A stretch of 64,000 nucleotides of DNA, taken from Malaya genurostris. Taxonomy: Eukaryota; Arthropoda; Insecta; Diptera; Culicidae. The translations under genes and the position numbers were made by a program. Positions 54,832 through 64,000 of the stretch are shown here, in pieces. Each line of letters starts with the position of its first letter. Position 1 is the first letter of the stretch. The stretch is from assembly GCF_030247185.1 (NCBI RefSeq), contig NC_080571.1:167422047-167486046 (forward strand). Reading direction: 5' to 3'. The notes under the pieces are model-generated. The model saw only the letters and a program-made list of their open reading frames with translations. It had not been told where the DNA came from and ran no database searches.

Positions 54832-57306
54832 AGACATGATTTTTCTACTAAACGTTACTGAACTACATTTCTTAACGTTTAGTTGGAGTAAGCTTTTATT
54901 GCACCAAATGTTGAATACGTTAATTTCCTGTTGGAATACTTCATCATCTACAGCATTTTTTATTTCCATAAATAGCTTAATGTCGTCTGCATATACAAGT
55001 ACTTTTAGATGTTTGAGTAAGGAGAAAATGTCGTAAGAGATAAAAAGAAAAGGGCCTAAATGTGAACTTTGGGGAACACCTGAAGTGACATTTATTGATT
55101 TGGAGTATGTGTTTTGATAGCGTAAAATTTGTTCTCGTTTTGTGAGATATGATTCAAGTCATTCCAAAAGTTTTTGTTCAATGCCATATTTTTTAATTTT
55201 GAATAGTAATAATAGTATGTCAATTCTGTCGAAAACTTTGCTGAAGTCGGAGTTTTCGACAAAATTTCCATTGTCCATAGCTTCCAAAGTGAATGTAATG
55301 AATTCCAAGAGATTTGTTGACATAGAACGACCCTTGGAAAAGCCATGTTGTTTTGGAGTTATGTAATTTTTTACTTGTTGAAATATTTTTCCATTGATCA
55401 GTTTTTCAAACAATTTTGGAATGCACGAGATAATGGCAATTTCTCGATAATTTCATATGTCTGACTTTGAGCCTGATTTAAAGACCGGTACTAAGATGGA
55501 GGATTTCCATATTTCTGGAAATATTCCTGTTCTTAGAGATAAGTTGAAGAGATGGTGACGCCCGTGCGCAGAAATCATCCATGGGGGGGGTTTCAAGGGG
55601 AGAGGTGGGTGTCCAAAAGGCGAAAAGGCGCCTCATCCACTATATTGACAATGTAAAACGAATTCTGACAGGCTCGTGCGCAGAAATCATTAGAGGGGGG
55701 GGGGGGGGGGTGGCAATTTTGTCGAACATTTTTTAGCGAAAACGATAAAAGAAATAGTTTCCCTGCATGTGAGTATTGGGCTTTACTCTAGAGAAAAGAT
55801 GCGCGTTATTGAGAGCGGTGGTAGTCGGTACTTCGGGCACGCACTTGACAGAAAGTGGGAAAGGCGCCAAAATTTGAAAAAGAAAGTTGCGTCACCCACA
55901 ATATTGATACTGTAAAAAAAAAATTCTGAAAACGTAGTATGAATTGTCAAGTTTTTTGCACTTTAATATAATAAGTACTCCATTGTTCATGAAACTTAAT
56001 TTAAAAAAAAATCTTCATGGGGGGGGTTAAAACCCCTAAAACCCCCCCCTGCGCACGGGCCTGGATGGTGTAATGGTGTTGTGATTTCAGTAGCTAATTG
56101 TTTCAAAAATATTGGTGCTATTCCGTCAGGTCCAGGTCGTTTTGCTGCGTTGAGGTTTTCAAGTGCAGTGAGTATTTCTTGCTTTGATAATTAATTGATA
56201 CTGATGTCATTAGAAAGCTCCGGTATAAAGGAAAAGTAGTCACGTTCACGATCTGTTTCGGCATATGATGTATATATTTTTTTGAAAAACTCTGCGAATA
56301 AATTACAAATTCCATTGCTATTATTTCCAGTAGTTCCGTCTAGGTTCATCTGGGAAGGAAGGTTGTTATTCTTCAGTTTTGTTCTAACATAGCTAAAGAT
56401 TTTTAGGATGCTCTTTGATTTCGCTTTCAACTTTAAGATTATATTCTTCGTGTGCCGAGTTGATTGCTATTTTCAGGTAATTGCAAATGTCGAGGTAGTT
56501 TTGTACATTGATAACACTTTTATCTTTTCTATTAGTCTTATGTGCTTTCTGCTTTCTATTTTTCAGGTTTTTCAATTGCGGGTTGAACCAGACAGGCAAT
56601 TTACTATTGTGACTTTTTCTTCTTCTTTTTACTGGTACAATTTCCGAAATTACCTTGTTAATAGTTAGATAGAATTTTTCCACTTCTTCATTGACGTTTC
56701 CTTCTATACTCAAAATATTTTGCCAGTTTAATGTACTTAGTCTAAGTTTTGCTTCTTCGAAATTTGTTTTGTGGTATTCCGGCACTTCCTCGTATTCTAT
56801 TTCGTTAGGAAGAGACATGTTATGCATAAAGATGGAGTATTCAATTGCTGTGTGAAATGTTTCATTTTTCCAGATTGGATTTGGTAAGGCATTCACACAG
56901 AAGTCTTCGGAACAGTTTGTGAAAGAAGATCAAGATATGAATTTTGTTTGTTTTTCACCGAATTAATTGGATTCAAGCCGAATAAAGAAATTTTGTCGAA
57001 AAGTAATTGTAGTGTTTCATTTTCTCCTGCAATTGGAAGCAGAATGGATTCATTTTGTTCATCGGTGATGAAGTAAGCGTTTCGTTGTTTAAAGTCATCG
57101 TATATGTGTAACTTAACTTCTGGTGCCATATTCGACATAATTTTTTCTACACTTTGAAAGAATAGCTCGAAAATAGTTTTGTTAGCATTTTCAGGGAGAA
57201 AATACACAGAGGTAAAAATATGTTTTTGTCCTGATATAAATACTTTCGTCCAAACATCTTCAAATTCTTTGTGTTTATTTGTTTCAATTGAAACTGTTCT
57301 GCGCAT
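54832..57306 (-). pseudogene. CR1-like LINE ORF2 (EN end to RT), split by a MITE
   Basis: On -: 57306-56893 late endonuclease (FEDVWTKVFISGQKHIF; YLDLLSQT); 56896-56393 linker (LPVWFNPQLKNLKNRKQKAH); 56430-56130 (LPSQMNLDGTTGNN; LNAAKRPGPDGIAPIF). MITE at 55558-56062. Then TGIFPEIWKSSILVPVFKSG, SCIPKLFEKLINGK, KQHGFSKGRSMSTNLLE, SDFSKVFDRIDI (first Asp), SGVPQSSHLGPFLF (Q-G is Q-S here), VLVYADDIKLF (catalytic pair) and LQLNVKKCSSVTFSRK. Two frameshifts and a stop near 55455. It resembles the 31-33 kb LINE but is a different subfamily. Confidence 0.82.
55558..56062. mobile_element. hAT-like MITE with G/C-run ends, 8-bp target duplication
   Basis: Left end ACGCCCGTGCGCAG, right end (complement) AGGCCCGTGCGCAG. 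Flanks AGATGGTG (55550-55557) and GGATGGTG (56063-56070), 7 of 8 identical. An internal GCTCGTGCGCAGAAATCAT at 55673 repeats the left end. It contains G13 and C7 runs. No coding sequence. Confidence 0.8.
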
Positions 57307-57840
57307 TGAAACTGTTCAGCGCAAGTTCATTCGTTTTGCTTTGCGTCGCCTGCCCTGGAGAGATCCGTTGAATCTCCCAAGTTACGAAAATCGATGTAGG
57401 CTCGTACACCTCGATTTGCTATCTGTCCGCCGTGATACACTGAAAGCTGTTTTCGTCGCGGACCTCATCCAATCTCGAATTGATTGTGCAGATCTCCTAC
57501 AACAGCTAAATTTTGACATTCATCGGCGTAATTTGCGGTTTAATCCCTTTCTCAGAATTCCTCGTGCTAGAACTAACTATGGCTTTAATGAACCGTTTTC
57601 GAGTTTGTGTCGCGTATTCAATACTTGCTCTGATGAATTTGATTTAAATTTATCTCGTAACACCATTGAAACCCGTTATCTTCGAATCTTTTCCTGCAAG
57701 TTTTATTTAGATAATTAGACGATATCAATAGTTGTTAGTTAGCTTTGTAGTTTAAATGAGGGTAATCTAAGATTTCGTTATGTATCAGTTGGACAAATGT
57801 TATCTGTTGATACAAAGATGAGAAGGTTTTATGCCTGTTG
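57306..57840 (+). pseudogene. CR1-like LINE RT C-terminus and 3' UTR
   Basis: RIETVQRKFIRFALRRLPWR, NLPSYENRCRLVHLDLLSVR, QSRIDCADLLQQLNFDI, FLRIPRARTNYGFNEPF, ending YLDN and TAG (57716). It corresponds almost block for block to 31700-31180 on -. The 3' UTR shares the AGGTTTTATGCCTGTTG block found at about 31000. It lies head-to-head with the preceding LINE; an ATTGAAACTGTTC.GCGC direct repeat spans the join (57287-57323). Confidence 0.85.
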
Positions 57841-58440
57841 AAGAAGGAGAACAAAACTCTCAGCTCCAGCGGGCTTTTCTGCACCTGGATGCCCAGGGAA
57901 TTGAATCCGTGCAGCTGCTTGTAAGTCCTTGTCCAAGGGTAAGGTATATTGTAATGACATATTATTGTTATTGTTGTGGCAGGTATTGTTACTATTTGTG
58001 CTGAAATTGCTGTTGGAGTGCACGTTGTTGTTCTTATGTGGGCAGTGCACGTTGATGATGCTGTAATTGAAGAAACGGCCCTTGATCTTCAATACGCACA
58101 TTCTATCACTGATTGGCTGCCACCCAATCACACGCTGGCGCATCTTGCCCAACACTACAAATCTCGTTTCTAGAACGTTGGTTGTGTCACAGCTCTGGTA
58201 GAAGGTAGCCGCTCGATGCACACTTTACCACACCTTCTGTCCCGTCCAACAAAGTTCCTGTAGTGCTACGATATTGAAGCCACGGATTTGAAGCTCATCA
58301 TGCTTCATTCGGTCGTATCCTGGGAAGCCAAGCGATTTGCAGTTCCATGTGCCAAGCTTCCAATCGTAGTCCTTTGTTCGTTACGTAGGTCTTTGCCGAT
58401 TATTCCGAGTCGTATTTATTTCTTGATCGTACGTAACATG
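57840..58440 (-). pseudogene. RTE-like endonuclease N-terminal fragment
   Basis: On -: LGTWNCKSLGFPGYDRM, MKHDELQIRGFNIVALQELC (metal-binding Glu), a TAA after QKVW, then RAATFYQSCDTTN, LETRFVVLGKMRQRVIGW and IKGRFFNYSIINVHCPH. After that the sequence turns into an Asn-rich CAA/AAC repeat and unrelated DNA. The order (W-N, Q-E, then INVH.P) is that of RTE endonucleases. Probably a 5' fragment of the same family as 53602. Confidence 0.75.
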
Positions 58441-58820
58441 TGTTTTCCGGGCGGCTTGTTAGGCCTGCACCAACCTCCTGTCTCGCCGGAGGGCCATCGT
58501 GTCAGCACTGTTTAGAGTCCCACACTGACACAAGGACGGTAATCAGCCTAACATGGAGAACAGACGCTGTTTCGAGCCGTCCCAACATGGGGAACAGAAG
58601 CTCGGGTAGGCTCGCTCTCTGTAAAGAGAAGGCAAGCACCCCTTCCCTGACAGCATACGACCAAGGTCCCACCGAGGTTGGTTACCCGATCTTTCCTATG
58701 GTTACTCGTACCCCAACCGGCACCCCGGAGAGGTAGGGATAGGAACTACTGGACAGGAGGCTAAGAACCACATTGGGGCCTGAATTGCGCATTGTCCAGT
58801 CGTTTACCAACCATACCTTA
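58441..58820. other. GC-rich stretch, probable RTE 5' UTR
   Basis: Directly upstream (on -) of the RTE-like endonuclease. No coding motif; short open frames on + are not family-like. Confidence 0.4.
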
Positions 58821-59476
58821 TGACCAAAAAAGAACCGGAATTTTCATTTTAAAATTCCCGCGCTTGTCCAATCGGTAAACTTTTATTCTCTCAACGTTGG
58901 CAACACTTTTATACACATTCTGTCAAATTTTGACGCATATCGTACGATTAGTTTCTGTTTGGCGTCTATACAAAGAAGTTGAAAAATTTTCGTGTGGCGA
59001 TTTTTATAATGGATGAAAATTTAGAACAACGTGCGTGCATCAAATTTTGTGTTGTAAATGGATTTAAGTGTTCCGAAATGTTGAAAATGTTAGAAAAGGC
59101 CTTTGGTGAATCGTGTCTAGGAAAAACACAGGCATACGAGTGGTATAAACGCTTCAAAGGTGGTCGTACAAGCTTGGATCATGATGAGATCCCTGGCCGC
59201 CCAACAACATCTGTTACTGGAGAAAACATTGAATCGGCGAAGCAAATCGTGTTGCAAAATCGTTCTGTGCCGATTAGAGAGATTGCTGTGTTGTTGGGCA
59301 TCTCTTATGGATCAGCCGAACACATTTTAACTGATGTTTTGGGTTTGAAACGCGTCGCTTCTCGGCTGGTGCCAAAAAAGCTGAATTTCATTCAAAAACA
59401 GCGCCGTGTTGATGTGGCCAAAGAGATGATTTCCAACGCAGATAGTGACCCCACACAAGCGAACCTGGTGGAATGA
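58821..59476 (+). pseudogene. mariner-type transposase N-terminus (second family)
   Basis: ATG at 59009 (MDENLEQRACIKFCVVNGFK); upstream codons are open but not conserved. Paired-like DNA-binding region: SEMLKMLEKAFGESCLGKTQ, AYEWYKRFKGGRTSLDHDE, PGRPTTSVTGENIESAKQIV, IREIAVLLGISYGSAEHILT, LKRVASRLVPKKLNFIQKQ. It stops in the linker before the first catalytic Asp (TGA 59474), after which gypsy pol sequence begins. This N-terminus recalls insect mariners annotated with FLJ37770/SETMAR-like names. An A-rich CCAAAAAAGAACCGG at about 58826 may be the 5' inverted end. Confidence 0.8.
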
Positions 59477-59937
59477 TGAAATAGAGAGTTAAAAACTAAT
59501 CTCCGACAATACGTAGGTAAGGATCCGAAAACGTGGGATCAACTGTTGTCGTTTTTTCGAATATAATACAACAATGAACTCATCGACGGGGTTTACACCG
59601 TTCGAATTGTTATTCGGGAGACGGGCTGTCACCATGTGTCAGGATTTAAACACGGGCTTTTATCAAGTACCGATTAATACAAGAGGTGCAGCAAAAATGC
59701 ATTTTCGACACCAAAAGGACATTTGGAATTTACACGAATGCCTATGGGCATGCGTAACAGCCCGTCGAGGTTCGGTCGTTTTTGGGAACAGTCAACTTCT
59801 ACGGAAAACTTAAAAGAAACTTCGCCTGCCCTAACGCGTCTACGTCTGAAATTACAAGGATTGGAAATGGACATTCTCTACAAACAAAAGACAATGTTGT
59901 AGCAGATTTTTTTTAAAGAGACTGCCCGAGCAGACCG
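59477..59937 (+). pseudogene. scrambled gypsy-type pol pieces
   Basis: Order in DNA: integrase end (NLRQYVGKDPKTWDQLLSFF, NSSTGFTPFELLFGRR, about 59490-59625); RT (QDLNTGFYQVPINTRGA, HFRHQKDIWNLHECL, about 59640-59760); RNase H end (LRLKLQGLEMDILYKQK, about 59840-59895). Normal order is RT-RNase H-integrase, so these are rearranged scraps. Family differs from A, B and C (STGFTPFELLFGR type). Confidence 0.72.
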
Positions 59938-60425
59938 AGTTTTTACACCCTATATCACCCGCGTTCAGAAACGATTTGTTCGTCTTGCTCTAAGAAACCT
60001 TCCCTGGCAGAACCCGTTTGATCTTCCACCATACCACGATCGCTGTCGACTGATCGGACTCGACTCATTGGAACGACGCAGGAAAATTCAGCAAACTACT
60101 TTCGTGGCAAAACTGATCAACGGGGATATCGACTCACCGAAGATTTTGTCTCAACTCGATTTTCGTGCTTCACAACGATCACTGCGCTCTTCCAGTTTAT
60201 TTCAGCCGAGATTTCATCGACGTTCGGGTATTACGAACCGATAACATCATGCTTGAGGACATTTGGCACCGTTGAACACCTTTTTGAATTTGATGAACCA
60301 TCACACAAATTCGTGCAGAAAGTACAGCGATCTACAATTTTATGACTTGACTAAACCAATTCATTAAGACCATTTTATTGTCAGATGAATAAATTTAATA
60401 ATAAATAAATAAATAAATAAATAAT
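59938..60425 (+). pseudogene. LINE RT C-terminal fragment with AAAT tail
   Basis: RVQKRFVRLALRNLPWQNPF, DLPPYHDRCRLIGLDSLERR and LINGDIDSPKILSQLDF: the same C-terminal block type as at 31.2 and 57.3 kb, but more divergent. It stops at about 60240. The downstream sequence ends in AATAAATAAATAAATAAATAA (to about 60423), a LINE-like tail. Confidence 0.78.
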
Positions 60426-61264
60426 AATCAGTAGTCACTAGACAACAGAAGCGTCAACAGCAACAAGCATAAAAAATGAACTTGCGAAACAGAAGGACAT
60501 GGAAAGCAAAATAGTCTCGCCAGACAACTCATAGACGAATCTGGACAGTTTACGCTATTTAACTGGAAAATATAGATTCCGGACGGGATGAGAAAAAAGA
60601 TTTAGAGGGATTCTCATACCTCGAGGAATACGATATATGTATCAAGGAGGGCGACATTTAACTCGATCGAATTTCGAAAAATAAAATCGACGAAAACAAG
60701 ACTGATGCTACTACATTCATAATATTGAACAGCAGAACAGCATACAAGGAATTAGAAGAGATCGCAGAACTGCCCCACGCTCTAAACGGACTGTCTGAAT
60801 GGAAGGGTCTTTGCAATCCCGGATCGAAAGTTATGGGGGTTGATTTTGAACGGTTCCAGGAAATCTTTAACAGATACGCACGTACTTTTGGGAGGACTAA
60901 TGGATGCTTTCGCAAACTGCCCGGAGCACATGAGTAATGCGAAAAATATCCAGATCATTTCGTTCAGAAACTCGAAAAGGGCTCCTGAGTTAACGGCATT
61001 AAGGTTTATTGCCAAGAAATTCTAGCTTATACACTATAACAGCAGACATTCAAATTCACCTCTCTGCTGTGACGGGTGCCTCGAAATTTAATTGAGGCAA
61101 ATATTTTTCGACCTTTTTTATTTTACTTTACTTTGACTACACGGCAGATTCAGACGTCTCTGTTTTTTTACAACGACGTCTACTTTTTTACTGCGCCGTC
61201 CCGGTTACGCTGACTTAAAGTTTTCCTTTGCGACTGGGCTGGTTATTCCTACAATACTGTCAAA
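60426..61264. other. repeat-derived stretch, no assigned gene
   Basis: 60430-60530 is repeated at 62372-62480 (GCAACAGAAGCGTCAACA block). The open frame 60725-60937 (NGLSEWKGLCNPGSKVMGVD) shows no motif I recognise. Confidence 0.5.
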
Positions 61265-61430
61265 TTTAATGGAAAATTTGGTGAGGACGCTGCATATGAT
61301 CGAAAAAGAATTATTGGCAATTGAGTGGGCGGTTAGCAAGCTCAAACACTTCATCTACAACCAAAAAAATATCGTCTACACGGACCACAGACCATTGATC
61401 TCAAAACGGCTTTCAACTCGGCTGAGGTTG
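61265..61430 (+). pseudogene. gypsy-type RNase H fragment
   Basis: MIEKELLAIEWAVSKLKHFI then NIVYTDHRPLIS: the EKELLA and TDH.PL blocks of Ty3/gypsy RNase H. The frame is lost after LSTRLRLSLQG. Isolated scrap. Confidence 0.75.
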
Positions 61431-61843
61431 AGTTTACAGGGTATCCCGATCAGAAGAAAATAGTTGAAATTACCTTATTATGCCCTTGCCTCCGATTAGC
61501 AAAAGAACATAATGTGATTTTCGTGAGAATGAATTAAGATCTAAAATAACTAAACCGAATACCTAAAGTTGTCACCCGCATGAGTAGAGTAATATATAAT
61601 TGAGGTATGTTCAATACCAAAAGAATAGCACAGTGACATTGAAATGTAGAATACAGTAACTAAACGTAAAATGTATTTGAATTATCTTTGAGGGAACTTG
61701 ATTGAAGGTTTCGAAAAGTATATTTCTATTATTGATACATATTGAATGAATGACACAACAAAATAAAACGATGAATAACTGTTTTACTAAGTTTGTTCAT
61801 TTTATAATCCATTTTATATGTACATTAACATTTTTAATTCATT

Positions 61844-62300
61844 TCAGTTTTTCTTAAATTTTTACTAAATTTTCTAGAAACGTCTCAAGCTTCCTAAGAA
61901 GTTATCAAAATTTTCTAACAATTTGTTGAGTACATTGGTCTTATACATACATAGATTATGCTGTCGCTAAATAGGGCAATAATAGTAAATCAAACTATTA
62001 TACCAAATTTAAGTATTATTTTGCTATTTCAATAATCAAATAATACCTAAATAAGCAGTGATATTAAAATGAACTGAAAAACTGAAATGGATATATAGAT
62101 ATATATATCCATTTCAGTTTTCCTTGCATTTTTACTAAATTCTCTAGTAACGTCTAAAGCTTTCTAAGAAGTTATCAAAATTTTCTAACAATTTGTTGAG
62201 TACGTTAGCAAAACAAACTGATTTACCAAACTTAAGCATTATTTTGCTGTTTCAATAATCAAATAAAATCTAAATAAGCAGTGGTAGTTAAATGAACTAT
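61844..62300. repeat. ~260-bp tandem repeat, 2 copies
   Basis: AT-rich. CTAAGAAGTTATCAAAATTT and TCTAACAATTTGTTGAGTAC occur at about 61897 and 62163; CAATAATCAAATAA and CTAAATAAGCAGTG follow in both. Copy 2 has a roughly 50-base internal deletion. Confidence 0.9.
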
Positions 62301-62539
62301 TACTTTGATATTAGTTTGCTATCGCCTTTTATTCGGAATGGAGCAGGATGAGTTTTCATATCCGATTGTGGTAGTGATTAGGCAACAGAAGCGTCAACAA
62401 CAGCAAGCGGAAAAAGACGAATAGATTGCATAACGGAAGAACATTGACACTACGACCAACTCTCTGAAACAAATTTTAAATAAATCTGTCCGTTTCACAT
62501 TATTGAAAAAATACTAGAAAACTGAGTGAAACCTGCGAG

Positions 62540-62810
62540 TGTCCATCCATGTGTGTGTATGTGTGTATGTATGTTCAAATGAAAAGTCTCATGGTCCCAT
62601 AGCCTGCTATTGATCTGACTTCTGGTTCCGGAGTTACATGGTAATATGTGAAAATTAGAGAAAAAGTATGCATTCAATTTACTCTGAAACAGCTGAACCT
62701 ATTTTCACAAACTAAGATTTAAATGAAAGGTCTTAAAGTTTCCTAAAAATTTCTAGAACATTTTATTCAGATCCGACTTCCGGTTCCGAAACTAAAGCGT
62801 GATTAGTGAA
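62540..62810 (-). repeat. diverged repeat D relative
   Basis: In reverse orientation: CAAACTAAGATTTAAATGAA and AGATCCGACTTCCGGTTCCG are the complement of the D subrepeat (CGGAAGTCGGATC, TTCATTTGAATCTAAGTTTG). Two subunits, no recognisable ends. Confidence 0.75.
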
Positions 62811-63335
<525 letters not shown>

Positions 63336-63439
63336 GAAAAGCGTAACTTACACTGCGACAATAACTGTTATATTTTATCATAGCATATTGTTTCATATAT
63401 TATCGTCTTACACTAATTTATGTTATTATATACTATGTT

Positions 63440-63582
63440 GTATGGTATTAAACTGCAGTGCATTATATCATATTATATTGTATTATATCATATTATATTT
63501 TATTATATTATATTGTATTTTATTATATTATGTTATATTGTATTGCATTGCATTATGTTGTATTATATTATATTATATTATA
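63440..63582. repeat. degenerate TTATAT-rich repeat
   Basis: Imperfect ATTATATTGT/ATCATATTAT units. Confidence 0.8.
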
Positions 63583-63584
63583 GG

Positions 63585-64000
63585 GTTTATCATGATCAGT
63601 TGCTTAAATTTTAACCATCGAACCAGCGAGCTAAGATCCTCGTTTAAATGTGCAACAGATTTATTGAAATCTTTAGCCGTAATGAACAGAACAGTATCGT
63701 CAGCGAACAAATTTGTATCACAAAAACTTAAGACTCGCTTCATATCATTGATTTAAATAATAAATAAAATAGGACCTAACATACTTCCCTGAGGCCATTC
63801 TCCTGTAATGTCTGAAACAATAAAGGTCTTGAGATTGTTTCAAAGGTTCGCTTCAGATTCAAGATCACAGCAAATATACTCGATATCCCGATTGTTCAAG
63901 TATTAGCAAACTGTTAGAGTTCAAATAGTTAATCAACTGATCTTTAACAAGTTCCAGAATTTTTTCCAGTGTGTGTAACATGTTAATGGGACGGTACTCC
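63585..64000 (-). pseudogene. LINE RT fragment running off the window
   Basis: On -: EYRPINMLHTLEKILELVKD and LINYLNSNSLLILEQSGYR (RT fingers), a break, then KRVLSFCDTNLFADDTVLFI (catalytic pair, about 63730-63685) and DLSSLVRWLKFKQLI. Frameshifts and internal loss of the first-Asp region. Likely CR1/L2-like; the family is uncertain. Confidence 0.72.

Noticed and set aside
60725..60937. 70-codon frame as a possible gag
   Set aside because: No recognisable motif and flanking DNA is scrambled.

Overview
The window looks like mosquito DNA (Diptera, Culicidae), most likely from a culicine of the Aedes type. The basis is the repeat content: Jockey, R1, I, RTE and CR1-like non-LTR retrotransposons, env-bearing Ty3/gypsy elements of the gypsy/17.6/297 kind, irritans-type mariner, piggyBac, Penelope-like DNA, and a family of units ending in a GAGAAAGGC terminus that I recall as abundant in Aedes. 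This is an inference. I found no ordinary single-copy host gene, no rRNA and no convincing functional tRNA gene. Nearly all recognisable coding sequence belongs to mobile elements and most of it is broken.

Layout. 1-4.6 kb: a Jockey-clade copy on + (endonuclease, a 500-N gap, reverse transcriptase), then dispersed-repeat fragments. 4.6-10.8 kb: element B, a gypsy-like provirus on - (gag, pol, start of env, 5' LTR), cut off inside env at a long TA array. 10.8-17.06 kb: element C, an old, internally deleted gypsy-like provirus on +, with two copies of repeat D nested in it. 17.4-20.4 kb: copy 1 of an uncharacterised family (E) on -, split by a mariner with both ITRs and a TA duplication. 20.7-21.9 kb: a long-TIR DNA element. 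22.7-29.74 kb: element A, the youngest gypsy-like provirus (LTR-gag-pol-env-LTR), inserted in a TA array. 29.75-37.85 kb: mariner scraps, parts of another gypsy-like family (H/K) and a 5 kb CR1-like LINE with a PHD-finger ORF1. 37.9-40.66 kb: copy 2 of E on +, split by a piggyBac derivative and a MITE. 40.75-41.4 kb: Penelope-like GIY-YIG fragment. 42.1-50.5 kb: an I-clade LINE on - into whose RT active-site codons a 6 kb R1-clade element has inserted. 50.5-53.4 kb: second Jockey copy and an LTR-like fragment. 53.6-60.3 kb: RTE-like RT, CR1-like fragments, a hAT-like MITE and a second mariner-type gene. 60.3-64 kb: scrambled gypsy pieces, tandem repeats, an ATT array and a LINE RT fragment running off the end.

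Common themes. Seven TA arrays (about 1.4 kb in total) repeatedly abut element ends, and several LTR termini sit directly against them, as expected for gypsy-like integrases that prefer TATA targets. Nesting gives relative ages: C is older than D; E is older than mariner and piggyBac; the I-clade LINE is older than R1; and element A is young (about 4 differences between its LTRs). The least explained object is E: two oppositely oriented, complementary-damaged copies of an uncharacterised insect protein family.
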